Part shown: piece by piece, positions 1 through 6,773 of the stretch
Position numbering within the stretch: position 1 is the stretch's first letter
Layout of the letters: each line of letters opens with the position of its first letter
Source: Gammaproteobacteria bacterium
Lineage (GTDB): Bacteria > Pseudomonadota > Gammaproteobacteria > HK1
Reading direction: 5' to 3'
DNA length: 7,495 nt
NCBI GenBank assembly: GCA_013042035.1
Contig: JABDQX010000394.1
Location: forward strand, 1-7,495
Translations under genes and position numbers: made by a program
The notes under the pieces: model-generated
Told to the model about the DNA's origin: nothing
Databases searched by the model: none
Seen by the model: the letters and a program-made list of their open reading frames with translations, nothing else

Positions 1-2
1 TC

Positions 3-131
3 AAATGTCCCGTGCGTGTGGTTTGGATTTATCGCGAAACTCAATGGACAGCTTTGTTTACTACGGAGCTGCGCCTGTCCGTTGAACAGATTATTTCTCT
101 GTACGGCGCCAGATGGAAAATCGAATCGTAA
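3..131 (+). pseudogene. 3' fragment of an IS4-type transposase, cut by IS66
   Basis: The frame starting at base 3 is open from the window edge and encodes 42 residues, ending YGARWKIES before a TAA. The piece YGARWKIE fits the Y-(2)-R-(3)-E signature of the IS4-type DDE transposases, whose glutamate is the last catalytic acid. The preceding residues (VVWIYRETQW, then LSVEQIISLY) look like the beta-strand and helix that lead into this motif in such enzymes. The stop codon is not native: TAA lies in the first bases of the IS66 inverted repeat, so the normal C-terminus is lost. The 5' part lies outside the window. Family assignment rests on the short motif only; a related DDE family with the same motif (such as IS701) is possible. 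Confidence 0.72.
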
Positions 132-147
132 TCGTTCACTCCCCCCT
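128..147 (+). repeat. IS66 left terminal inverted repeat
   Basis: The sequence GTAATCGTTCACTCCCCCCT is the exact reverse complement of bases 1807-1826 (20 of 20). The repeat supplies the stop codon that ends the truncated IS4-type transposase frame. Symmetry ends at base 148. Confidence 0.95.
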
Positions 148-230
148 TGGAAATAGCATGAAAAACATGCGATCATGGGAGACGTAAACAGGGTGCAACT
201 TTATTCGGCAAACACCGAGCCAAGACTCGA

Positions 231-1808
231 ATGATACTTTCGGAATACAGCTTACGCCAGCTTGACGCAGCCTATATCCGGTCGCTGCCAGAAGATGCTT
301 GTCAGGAGTTGGCGGTAAGATTATTGGTTGATCTGAAAACCCTTCACGAGCGTCTGAACCAAAACTCGGGAAATAGTTCCAAGCCACCGAGCAGCGAGCT
401 ACCGTGGGCCACGGGGAAAATGGCCGATGGTCAAGGTGTCGAAGCTCCGGAAGTACAGAAAACCGATGATTCCGAAGCGGAGCGGGAATCGGTGCCGGAT
501 AGCGAACAAAAAATCACTGTCAGCGAAACGCAAGCGCCAAAAGACAAATCCCTTCCGATGAAACCCAATCCGGGGAAGCAGCCGGGCACGCCGGGGTTCG
601 GACGAACCCAAAAATTACCGATAACCAATACAGTTCACCATCATGCTTTGTGCTGCGATGGTTGTGGTCGCCAAACCAATGAGCAGGACAACCAAGTAGC
701 CTGGGTAGGCTTTTACACGATAGATGTGGAAGTCAGCAGTCCTGGTATTGGGATTACAAACACCAAGCGCCTTTATTACGCAGTAACGTGTCCATGCGGG
801 CATATTACCCGGCAATATCCCTACCAGGAAGCGAGCGATGAGCTTTGGGGAAATGTTGGGTTAGGGGAGTGGCGTTTGGTTGGTCCGATGCTATGCGCTC
901 TGATCGTGTCTCTTGCCTATCGCATGAGGATGTCACGGACCAAGATACAGGAATTTCTGCACGACTGGTTGGGTATAAAGCTATCGAGAGGAACTATTCA
1001 GCGGTGCGTGGAAGAATCGGCCAGGGCTTGTGCGCCTGTCGAGGACCAGCTTGTCGAACAGGTCGTAAACAGTGGCCTGTTGCATGTCGATGAAACCACT
1101 CACAAAGAGAAAAAGACACTGTTGTGGTTATGGGTTTTCGCGACTCGTTTTTCTGTTCTGTACTTCATTGGGTATCGAAGCGCTGAAATCATCGAAAATC
1201 TGCTTGGACACACTTATTCCGGATGGCTGATGAGCGATGGATACCAGGTTTATCGAAGATATGCCAATCGGTTACGCTGCTGGGCTCACTTGCTGCGCAA
1301 GGCCAAGGGTCTCGAAGAGAGCCTGGACCAGGAGGGGCGGCGTTTCGGAAAGCGTACACGTGAAATACTCAAAACTCTGATGGACGCGGTATATCAGGCC
1401 AGAGAAGGTCCACCGCCCGGGGATTTGAAGCGGATTCATGCGAAATTGTTGGAAGAATTCCGTGGCATGTGTGAAGCCATGAGAGCGGCATCGCATGAAA
1501 AGACCAGGGCACTGGCCGTCGAGTTTCTCAATGATTGGGATGCCATATTTGCCGTACTCTCGCATCCGCACCTGCCCTTGACCAACAACGAGGCGGAGCG
1601 GCTATTGCGTCATTTGGTGATTCTTCGCCGAATTACTTACGGCACACGCAGCAAGAATGGAACACGCGCCCTTGGATTGTTAGCCAGCGTTGTCGAGACC
1701 TGCCGTAAACGCCAGGTTTCTCCTTGGAGCTATCTGGCGCAGGTTATAAGGGCGCGCCGCTCAGGCCAATCCGCCCCTGCTCTTCCCGTCTCTGCTTTGG
1801 CTTTGTAG
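231..1808 (+). CDS. tnpC: IS66-family DDE transposase TnpC
   Basis: Encodes the 525-residue transposase that cuts and joins the ends of the surrounding IS66 element. Domains in order: an N-terminal helical, leucine-rich segment (about 25-45) followed by the IS66 hallmark NSGNSSKPPSSE (45-56); a Lys/Glu/Pro-rich linker (about 60-125); a zinc-finger-like part with Cys141, Cys142 and Cys145 and a second pair at Cys187 and Cys189; then the DDE domain. Likely catalytic acids are Asp287 (HVDET), Asp336 (SDGY) and Glu454 (NNEAE). The conserved C-terminal stretch RRITYGTRSKNG follows. The length is normal for the family and there is no frameshift. ATG 231 is the first in-frame start after a stop at 159-161; no clear ribosome binding site precedes it, as is common for tightly limited transposases. 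The TAG stop overlaps the right inverted repeat by two bases. Confidence 0.95.
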   Translation: MILSEYSLRQLDAAYIRSLPEDACQELAVRLLVDLKTLHERLNQNSGNSSKPPSSELPWATGKMADGQGVEAPEVQKTDDSEAERESVPDSEQKITVSETQAPKDKSLPMKPNPGKQPGTPGFGRTQKLPITNTVHHHALCCDGCGRQTNEQDNQVAWVGFYTIDVEVSSPGIGITNTKRLYYAVTCPCGHITRQYPYQEASDELWGNVGLGEWRLVGPMLCALIVSLAYRMRMSRTKIQEFLHDWLGIKLSRGTIQRCVEESARACAPVEDQLVEQVVNSGLLHVDETTHKEKKTLLWLWVFATRFSVLYFIGYRSAEIIENLLGHTYSGWLMSDGYQVYRRYANRLRCWAHLLRKAKGLEESLDQEGRRFGKRTREILKTLMDAVYQAREGPPPGDLKRIHAKLLEEFRGMCEAMRAASHEKTRALAVEFLNDWDAIFAVLSHPHLPLTNNEAERLLRHLVILRRITYGTRSKNGTRALGLLASVVETCRKRQVSPWSYLAQVIRARRSGQSAPALPVSALAL

Positions 1809-1826
1809 GGGGGAGTGAACGATTAC
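1807..1826 (-). repeat. IS66 right terminal inverted repeat
   Basis: The sequence AGGGGGGAGTGAACGATTAC is a perfect inverted match of the left end. It carries an in-frame TGA (1816-1818) upstream of the Rhs frame, so no fusion protein can start inside the element. It overlaps the tnpC stop codon. Confidence 0.95.
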
Positions 1827-2142
1827 CAGCAATCTGTATGGAATGGATAAAACTCGTTGGAGTGGGCAGCGTAGAAATATAATCGCAAGTGATTTCAATA
1901 GCGATGGGATGACTGATCTTCTGTTGCAAAACAAATCAGACAGTTACTCGGATGCCTATTTGTTACTTGCAGATGGCACTGGTGGTTTTGAGCAATATAA
2001 GGACATCAGCAATCTGTATGGAATGGATAAGACTCGTTGGAGTGGACAGCGCAGAAATATAGTCGCAAGTGATTTCAATGGCGATGGGATGACTGACCTT
2101 CTGTTGCAAAACAAATCGGATAGTTATTCGGATGCCTATTTA
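1827..2142 (+). repeat. 180-bp direct repeat coding for FG-GAP-like units
   Basis: Unit 1 spans 1827-2006 and unit 2 begins at 2007, a period of exactly 180 bp or 60 codons. The first 135 bases of the two units differ at 9 positions (about 93% identity), and 7 of these changes are silent. After about base 2142 the second unit diverges. Each unit encodes a calcium-binding-like loop, DFNSDGMTD in the first and DFNGDGMTD in the second, typical of FG-GAP/VCBS beta-propeller blades. Homology to unit 2 starts at the very first base after the IS66 end, so unit 1 is cut by the element and more units probably preceded it. Confidence 0.9.
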
Positions 2143-5100
2143 TTGAGTAGTACCTCTGATTTTCTGGACCGAGTGATTTCTACTAGTGATTCTCTGGGCC
2201 TTAATGGCCTAATTACCTATAGGCCTATAACCTATTTTCCTGGTTATGAAAAGAGCTCCGATGCAGTATATCCGACGCTGGATATCCAGGCACCAATATA
2301 CGTAGTAAGCCAAATTCTAAGTGACGATGGCATTGGCAATAACAACACCACCTACCGATACGGCGGTCTCAAAGCCAACCTCCACGGTCGTGGCTCACTG
2401 GGCTTTCGCTGGATCGAGACCACCGATCACACCCACAACACGGTTACCCGCACCGAATACCGACAGGATTTCCCTCACATCGGTAACCCGGAGCGTATTA
2501 CCAGCCATCTCATCGATAGCAGTAGTGGCAGTGATCAAAACATCCTACTGAGTGAAGCCGAAAGCCAGTACGATCACGTGACCACCCACAGTGACCACGT
2601 CTACGCTCCCCGCGCCGTACAAACCGTGGAGCGCAACTACGATCTCAACGGCTCGCTGCTCACCACCATTACTACCGAAAACGACGCCATCGATGCTTTC
2701 GGCAACATCGGGCGCATCATGACCGTCACCCAGGGGTCTGGGGAGACCCATGTCAAGATCAGCGAGAACGACTACGTCAACGACGAACAGCGCTGGATTT
2801 TGGGGCGGCTGACACGAGCGTCGGTGACGCATATCGCGCCTGACAATACGCAAATTACCCGCACCTCGGAATTTAGCTACGACACCCAAACCGGCCTGCT
2901 CATCACCGAGACCATCGAGCCCGACACTGAACTCTCTCAGACTACCTACTACCAGTACGACGCCTACGGCAACAAGATCGCCGTTACCTTGTCGGCATCC
3001 GATCTGACCGAGCGCACTACCGAAACCGAGTACGACACTTCAGGCCGCTTCCCCATCCGGGTTACCAATGCCCTTGGCCATACCGAAACACGCCAATATG
3101 ACCCCGCCTGTGGAAAACCGATTTCCCTCACCGGTCCCAATGTTTTGACCACCACGTGGGAATACGACGCCCTGTGCCGAAAGGTATTGGAAACACGTGC
3201 CGATGGCACGCAAACCCGCTGGCGTTACGCCTGGGCGAGCGAAGATGCCCCCCAATACAGCCTTTATTCACTCACCAAGGAAACCAGCGGCGCGCCACCG
3301 GTTACCGTCTGGCACGACCAACTGGGCCGCGAGGTGCGAAAGGACACCATCGGCTTCGATGGCCGTCCCATTCATCAAGAGACCGAATATAACGCCAAGG
3401 GACAGATTGTTCGCCAATCATTACCTCACTTCGAAAACGAAGCCGCCTATTGGGTAGAAAACACCTATGACGCTCTGGGGCGGCCCGTCACCATCACCCG
3501 GCCCGCGGGTAGCCTGACCGGGCAAGGCGCGGCAGTGACCGGTTACGCCTACAGCGGGTTTATCACTACCGTGACCGACGCCATGGGCCGCCAAAAGACC
3601 ACCACCAAAAATGCACTGGGCCGGGTCGTGCGGGTCGATGAAGAAGAAGGTGCGTGGCTTACCCACAATCATGACGCCATCGGTAATCTGGTGCAGAGCA
3701 ATGCCAATAGCGTCATCACCCGCATGGACTACGACATCCGAGGCAACAAGGTGTGGATGGAAGACCCGGACATGGGGCACTGGGAATATTTCTACAATGC
3801 TTTTGGGGAGCTGATCGGGCAGATCGATGCCAAGGGCCAGACCGTCACCATGGAATACGATGCATTGGGCCGGATGGTTCGGCGTGAGGAGCCCGAGGGC
3901 GTTACCACCTGGGAATACGATACCGCCGAAAACGGCATCGGCAAACTCGCCCTGGTCGCGGCGCCCAATGGTTTCTACAAAGCATTGAGCTACGATGAAC
4001 TGGGCCGTCCCGTCACCGCCGCTACCCATGCCGACGATCAAGACTTCGTCGTCACTACCGGCTATGACGAATTCGGCAGGATTGCGGAATCCATCCGGCC
4101 CGATGGCTTTACCGTCCAGCATGTCTACAACGCCTCGGGATATCTGGATGCCCTGCGGGCGCCGCGCGAGCACATCCTCGACTACGACACCGCTCATCTG
4201 CATACCCTCTACCAGAACGCCCAGGAGATGGCGGCGCTGCTCCTGAGTGATACCACCGACTACCTGGAGAAGGCCGCCGAATACCAGGCACGGGCGGAAA
4301 ATTACACCTTGCTTGCCGATCAAGAGCAATTGTACGCGCGGGCGCTGTCACTCCTGGAAGAGGCCGATGCGCAGCTACGCGCCAACGCGGAACCGGGGAC
4401 GGTTTTCCAACCGATCAACGCGGCTCGGGAACTGATTCGTCCCCTGGCGGAAACGGCGTTGCAGGCCGAGGCGTTCCCCGAGCTTGCCACCACATTGGAG
4501 GGCGTTGCCCAGGATCTGGCAATGGCCGCCGCCGAGGGCATCGAAGAACTCGATGAGAAACTCGCCGAGCTGCAACTCTGGGGCGAAGAATTGGAAAAGA
4601 TTGGCGAGCAGATGGCCCGAATGGACAGCGACCCCTACCACCTCTATCTGTGGCAGGCCAAATCCCGGGATGCGGCGGGCAGGCTTACCGGCACGTTGTT
4701 CGGCAACGGGCTTTCCACCGGCAAGGTCTATGATTCGGCCACGGGCGAGTTACTCTCGATCCAGAGCGGCTTCGGAACGGCGCTGCCAATCCGTGATCTC
4801 GGTTATACCTATGATCTCGCCGACAACGTCACCGCGCGCGCCGATCATGTACAAGGCATCCAGGAGAGCTTTCAATACGACAGCCTGGATCGTCTGACCG
4901 CCTCCAGTGTCACGGGACAGATCGGTGCGGCCGCCTACCAGCATACTCTCACCTACAGCTACGATGCCCAAGGAAACATGACCTACAAGTCCGATGTGGG
5001 CAATTACCTTTATGGCACAACAAGTGGTATCGATCAGCCGGGGCCACACGCCATCACCCAGGCAGGTGATCAGGACATCGAGTACGACGCCAACGGGAGC

Positions 5101-6606
5101 ATGACGCAGGCCGGCGATCGCGCCATCGCGTGGACATCCTTTAACAAACCGAAATCCTTCCAGCGAGGTGCCCAGAGCATCACCTTCGACTACGGACCGG
5201 ACCGGGTGCGTTATCTCAAGACCGGAACCACCACCGAGGGCAATGCCCAGCGCACCGTCTACATCGGCAAACTTTTTGAGCAGGAAACCACCGGCCAGAC
5301 TGATAGCAGTACCGTTCGGCGCAAGCACTTCGTTTACGCCGACGGACAACTGGTCACCATCCACATCAAGACCGAGAACGCGGGTGAACACCTGCCGGAC
5401 GAGACCCGCTATCTGCATCGCGACAACCTAGGCTCCATCGATACCATCACCGACGGGCGCGGCAACATCGTCGAGCGCATGAGCTATGAAGCCTTTGGCC
5501 AGCGCCGGGCGGGCGACTGGCGCGGTGCCGATGATCCATTGACCGGCATTGTTTTACCCGTGTTCACCAACCGTGGCTTCACCGGTCACGAACACGTGGA
5601 CGAGATGGGGCTCATCCACATGAACGGGCGTGTCTACGACCCGCAACTGGGACGGTTTCTGTCAGCCGATCCCAATATCCAGTCACCCCATGCCAGCCAA
5701 AGCTATAACCGCTATAGCTATGTGTTGAATAATCCGCTCAAATATACCGACCCGAGTGGGTTTTTCTTCAAAAAACTCTTCAAGTCGATTGGAAAAGCCT
5801 TTAGAAGCGTAGCAAAGACCGTAACGAATGTTGTCAAGGGCGTCGCCGACATCGTTAAAAAGTATTGGAAACCGATTGTGGCAACGGTAGCGGGGTGGTA
5901 CACCTTTGGAGTTGCTTCTGCTTGGGGTACCAGTTGGGCATTGGGCGCGGGCTATGCCAAGGCAACGGCAGCAGTAATCGGGGGAGCCATCGGGGGAGCC
6001 GCATCGGGATTTGTTGCCGGTGGCATTACAACCGGGACATTGGAAGGCGCCGCCTATGGCGCGCTGACCGGCGTGGCATTCGGGGCGATAGGAGAGCATT
6101 ACGGACGCACATGGAATGCGGAGCGTGTATTGGCGTACGGAATGGCTGGTGGGGTTACAACGAGATTGCAGGGTGGAAAGTTCATGGATGGCTTTACGCT
6201 ATCCGGTCTCACCGCAGGGCTGCGATACGTATACAACCAAACAGTAGGATACGATGCTACCCTGAAGTCTGGGGGACCGGCTAGGCCGAAACTAAAGAGT
6301 ATGATAGTTCATGAAGGTGCCAATAACGTTGGCCTTGGTACTGCTGGCACAATCGATCCGAATGCCTGGTTTCATGAAGGTGGAATAGTTAGCCGTATTG
6401 CCAATCAGGTACCGGGAATCAATGCGGTAGCAGGGCTACACGACACGATATTGCATGGCATTGACTCCCGTTTCGGACAAACAATGATGAGTATTTTCAA
6501 CGTTCCAACCATGCCGCTGGCAGCGGCCCTCACATATCCCGCGACCATGGCGAATGGGGTTGGCATAGCCGTATTGACGGTTTATCGGAATCAACGGAGA
6601 TATTAA
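1843..6606 (+). CDS. FG-GAP/TcB-like Rhs (YD-repeat) polymorphic toxin, 5'-truncated
   Basis: Large Rhs-type toxin carrier, 1,587 residues from the first remaining ATG, with no internal stop. Layout: FG-GAP-like blades (1-105); a TcB/SpvB-like segment including APIYVVSQI, TTYRYGG (171-175) and HGRGSLGFRW; YD repeats (about 346-776) such as YYQYDAYGN, NTYDALGRPV and MEYDALGRMV; a helical insertion (777-931); more YD repeats (about 938-1150); the Rhs core (about 1190-1306) with RDNLGS, GRFLSADP and LNNPLKYTDPSG; and a variable tip (1307-1587). In the Rhs/TcC family the YD repeats wind into a shell enclosing the C-terminal toxin, and release involves self-cleavage near the DPxG motif. The 5' end is missing: the frame is open only from 1819, just inside the IS66 repeat. 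ATG 1843 lies within an FG-GAP unit and has no ribosome binding site, so it is unlikely to be the native start. Signal peptide, PAAR or other delivery domains cannot be judged. Probably a non-expressed remnant. Confidence 0.9.
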   Translation: MDKTRWSGQRRNIIASDFNSDGMTDLLLQNKSDSYSDAYLLLADGTGGFEQYKDISNLYGMDKTRWSGQRRNIVASDFNGDGMTDLLLQNKSDSYSDAYLLSSTSDFLDRVISTSDSLGLNGLITYRPITYFPGYEKSSDAVYPTLDIQAPIYVVSQILSDDGIGNNNTTYRYGGLKANLHGRGSLGFRWIETTDHTHNTVTRTEYRQDFPHIGNPERITSHLIDSSSGSDQNILLSEAESQYDHVTTHSDHVYAPRAVQTVERNYDLNGSLLTTITTENDAIDAFGNIGRIMTVTQGSGETHVKISENDYVNDEQRWILGRLTRASVTHIAPDNTQITRTSEFSYDTQTGLLITETIEPDTELSQTTYYQYDAYGNKIAVTLSASDLTERTTETEYDTSGRFPIRVTNALGHTETRQYDPACGKPISLTGPNVLTTTWEYDALCRKVLETRADGTQTRWRYAWASEDAPQYSLYSLTKETSGAPPVTVWHDQLGREVRKDTIGFDGRPIHQETEYNAKGQIVRQSLPHFENEAAYWVENTYDALGRPVTITRPAGSLTGQGAAVTGYAYSGFITTVTDAMGRQKTTTKNALGRVVRVDEEEGAWLTHNHDAIGNLVQSNANSVITRMDYDIRGNKVWMEDPDMGHWEYFYNAFGELIGQIDAKGQTVTMEYDALGRMVRREEPEGVTTWEYDTAENGIGKLALVAAPNGFYKALSYDELGRPVTAATHADDQDFVVTTGYDEFGRIAESIRPDGFTVQHVYNASGYLDALRAPREHILDYDTAHLHTLYQNAQEMAALLLSDTTDYLEKAAEYQARAENYTLLADQEQLYARALSLLEEADAQLRANAEPGTVFQPINAARELIRPLAETALQAEAFPELATTLEGVAQDLAMAAAEGIEELDEKLAELQLWGEELEKIGEQMARMDSDPYHLYLWQAKSRDAAGRLTGTLFGNGLSTGKVYDSATGELLSIQSGFGTALPIRDLGYTYDLADNVTARADHVQGIQESFQYDSLDRLTASSVTGQIGAAAYQHTLTYSYDAQGNMTYKSDVGNYLYGTTSGIDQPGPHAITQAGDQDIEYDANGSMTQAGDRAIAWTSFNKPKSFQRGAQSITFDYGPDRVRYLKTGTTTEGNAQRTVYIGKLFEQETTGQTDSSTVRRKHFVYADGQLVTIHIKTENAGEHLPDETRYLHRDNLGSIDTITDGRGNIVERMSYEAFGQRRAGDWRGADDPLTGIVLPVFTNRGFTGHEHVDEMGLIHMNGRVYDPQLGRFLSADPNIQSPHASQSYNRYSYVLNNPLKYTDPSGFFFKKLFKSIGKAFRSVAKTVTNVVKGVADIVKKYWKPIVATVAGWYTFGVASAWGTSWALGAGYAKATAAVIGGAIGGAASGFVAGGITTGTLEGAAYGALTGVAFGAIGEHYGRTWNAERVLAYGMAGGVTTRLQGGKFMDGFTLSGLTAGLRYVYNQTVGYDATLKSGGPARPKLKSMIVHEGANNVGLGTAGTIDPNAWFHEGGIVSRIANQVPGINAVAGLHDTILHGIDSRFGQTMMSIFNVPTMPLAAALTYPATMANGVGIAVLTVYRNQRRY
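4171..4635 (+). other. Helical (coiled-coil-like) insertion in the YD-repeat shell
   Basis: Residues 777-931 of the Rhs protein lack YD motifs. They are dense in Ala, Glu, Leu and Gln with few Gly or Pro, for example EYQARAENYTLLADQEQLYA and EELDEKLAELQLWGEELEKI, which suggests long alpha helices. The segment separates a YD unit ending NASGYLDALR from one beginning LWQAKSRDAAGRL; in many Rhs proteins these two pieces are nearly adjacent, so it reads as a loop insertion. The frame and the GC-rich base use are the same as in the surrounding core (37 of 60 bases are G or C at 4501-4560), so it is not a recent foreign insertion. Its function is unknown; a structural strut or a partner-binding arm are both guesses. 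Confidence 0.7.
5410..5760 (+). other. Rhs core domain with DPSG end motif
   Basis: Residues 1190-1306 hold the hallmark Rhs-associated core: YLHRDNLGS at the start, MSYEAFGQ, GFTGHEHVDEMGLIHMNGR, then GRFLSADP (1270-1277) and NRYSYVLNNPLKYTDPSG. The block is the most conserved part of these proteins and includes the aspartic-protease-like region that cuts off the toxin. Residues Asp1303-Pro1304-Ser1305-Gly1306 match the DPxG motif. The residue after Gly is Phe instead of the more usual Leu, which may shift or weaken cleavage. This motif sets the boundary between carrier and tip. Confidence 0.9.
5761..6603 (+). other. Variable C-terminal tip (putative effector) of the Rhs protein
   Basis: Residues 1307-1587. 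First comes a Lys/Phe/Val-rich stretch (FFFKKLFKSIGKAFRSVAKT and on to about 1344) that would form cationic amphipathic helices. Next is a Gly/Ala-rich hydrophobic region (about 1345-1416, with AAVIGGAIGGAASG) resembling a glycine zipper, often seen ahead of toxin domains or as a membrane-insertion segment. The last part has the motifs FHEGG (1510-1514), VPGINAVAGLHD (1523-1534, with His1533 and Asp1534) and MPLAAALTYPA (from 1557). I recall similar ends on other Rhs proteins but cannot name a domain or activity. No HNH, restriction-type, deaminase or ADP-ribosyltransferase motif is evident. A membrane-acting toxin fits the composition, as inference only. Confidence 0.65.
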
Positions 6607-6771
6607 CCCATAGCGAGTGTTATCAGTACACAATCGAGCAATCCATCGACAAGCCTATTCGGAAAGATGTGTGGTTCCTTTGCAAAAGATGTGGCCAATG
6701 CGGCAGGGCAAAGTCTGGGCGTAGGGTTTTCCAATCCAGTGAATTTGTACAACAAGTTTACGGAGGAATGA
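6607..6771 (+). pseudogene. In-frame continuation after the Rhs stop (possible tip remnant)
   Basis: Directly after the Rhs TAA (6604-6606) the same frame stays open for 54 codons up to TGA 6769-6771. The translation contains SSNPSTSLFGKMCGSFAKD and ANAAGQSLGVGFSNPVN. The TGA overlaps an ATG in the arrangement ATGA, a common coupling pattern between a toxin gene and its downstream partner. The segment could be the tail of the Rhs tip lost by a nonsense mutation, the leftover end of an earlier displaced tip, a separate 34-residue ORF from ATG 6667 (no well-spaced ribosome binding site), or chance. An open run this long arises by chance about 7% of the time with equal base use, so openness alone is weak evidence. 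Confidence 0.35.
6762..6767 (+). promoter_or_regulatory. Ribosome binding site of the first exported-protein gene
   Basis: GGAGGA is a strong Shine-Dalgarno match. It lies 6 bases before ATG 6774 but directly abuts ATG 6768, so it favours the later start. The tandem copy has no equivalent site at the same place. Confidence 0.8.
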
Positions 6772-6773
6772 AG

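Larger units (their letters stand above)
128..1826 (+). mobile_element. Complete IS66-family insertion sequence, single-ORF (tnpC only) type
   Basis: A 1,699-bp element bounded by perfect inverted repeats that begin with GTAA, as is usual for IS66. It holds one gene, tnpC, and no tnpA or tnpB, which matches the single-ORF subgroup (ISBst12-like) rather than the classical three-gene IS66. IS66 elements normally create 8-bp target duplications. Here the flanks are ATCGAATC on the left and CAGCAATC on the right, which agree only in the last four bases, so no duplication is visible. The left flank is an IS4-type transposase and the right flank is the FG-GAP/Rhs gene. The element therefore sits at a junction produced by deletion or by recombination between IS copies. 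The transposase and both ends look intact, so it may still be mobile. Confidence 0.93.

Noticed and set aside
156..170. Small hairpin GCATG-AAAAA-CATGC before tnpC
   Set aside because: A 5-bp stem is too short to claim a terminator or operator without a relative showing conservation.
1808..1845. IS66 right end driving or fusing to the Rhs frame
   Set aside because: The repeat has an in-frame TGA at 1816-1818, no start codon follows before 1843, the G-rich run is about 27 bases from that ATG, and no promoter-like boxes are visible.
1827..2142. Direct repeat as a CRISPR-like or regulatory array
   Set aside because: The 180-bp period is a multiple of three, most changes are silent, and the encoded repeat is a known protein motif, so it is a coding repeat.
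2218..2229. 12-base perfect palindrome TATAGGCCTATA inside the Rhs gene
   Set aside because: It lies in coding sequence and nothing around it suggests a binding site; probably chance.
3421..4329. 302-codon open frame on the minus strand inside the Rhs gene
   Set aside because: It lies fully antisense to conserved YD repeats, shows no recognisable domain, and is expected as a shadow in a GC-rich gene with strong codon bias.
4750..5418. 222-codon minus-strand open frame across the later YD repeats
   Set aside because: Again fully antisense to well-supported Rhs coding sequence, with no family features of its own.
6669..6773. 35-residue N-terminal extension of the first exported protein from ATG 6669
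   Set aside because: It would bury the signal peptide, ignores the strong GGAGGA site at 6762-6767, and is absent from the tandem copy, whose homology starts at the later ATG pair.
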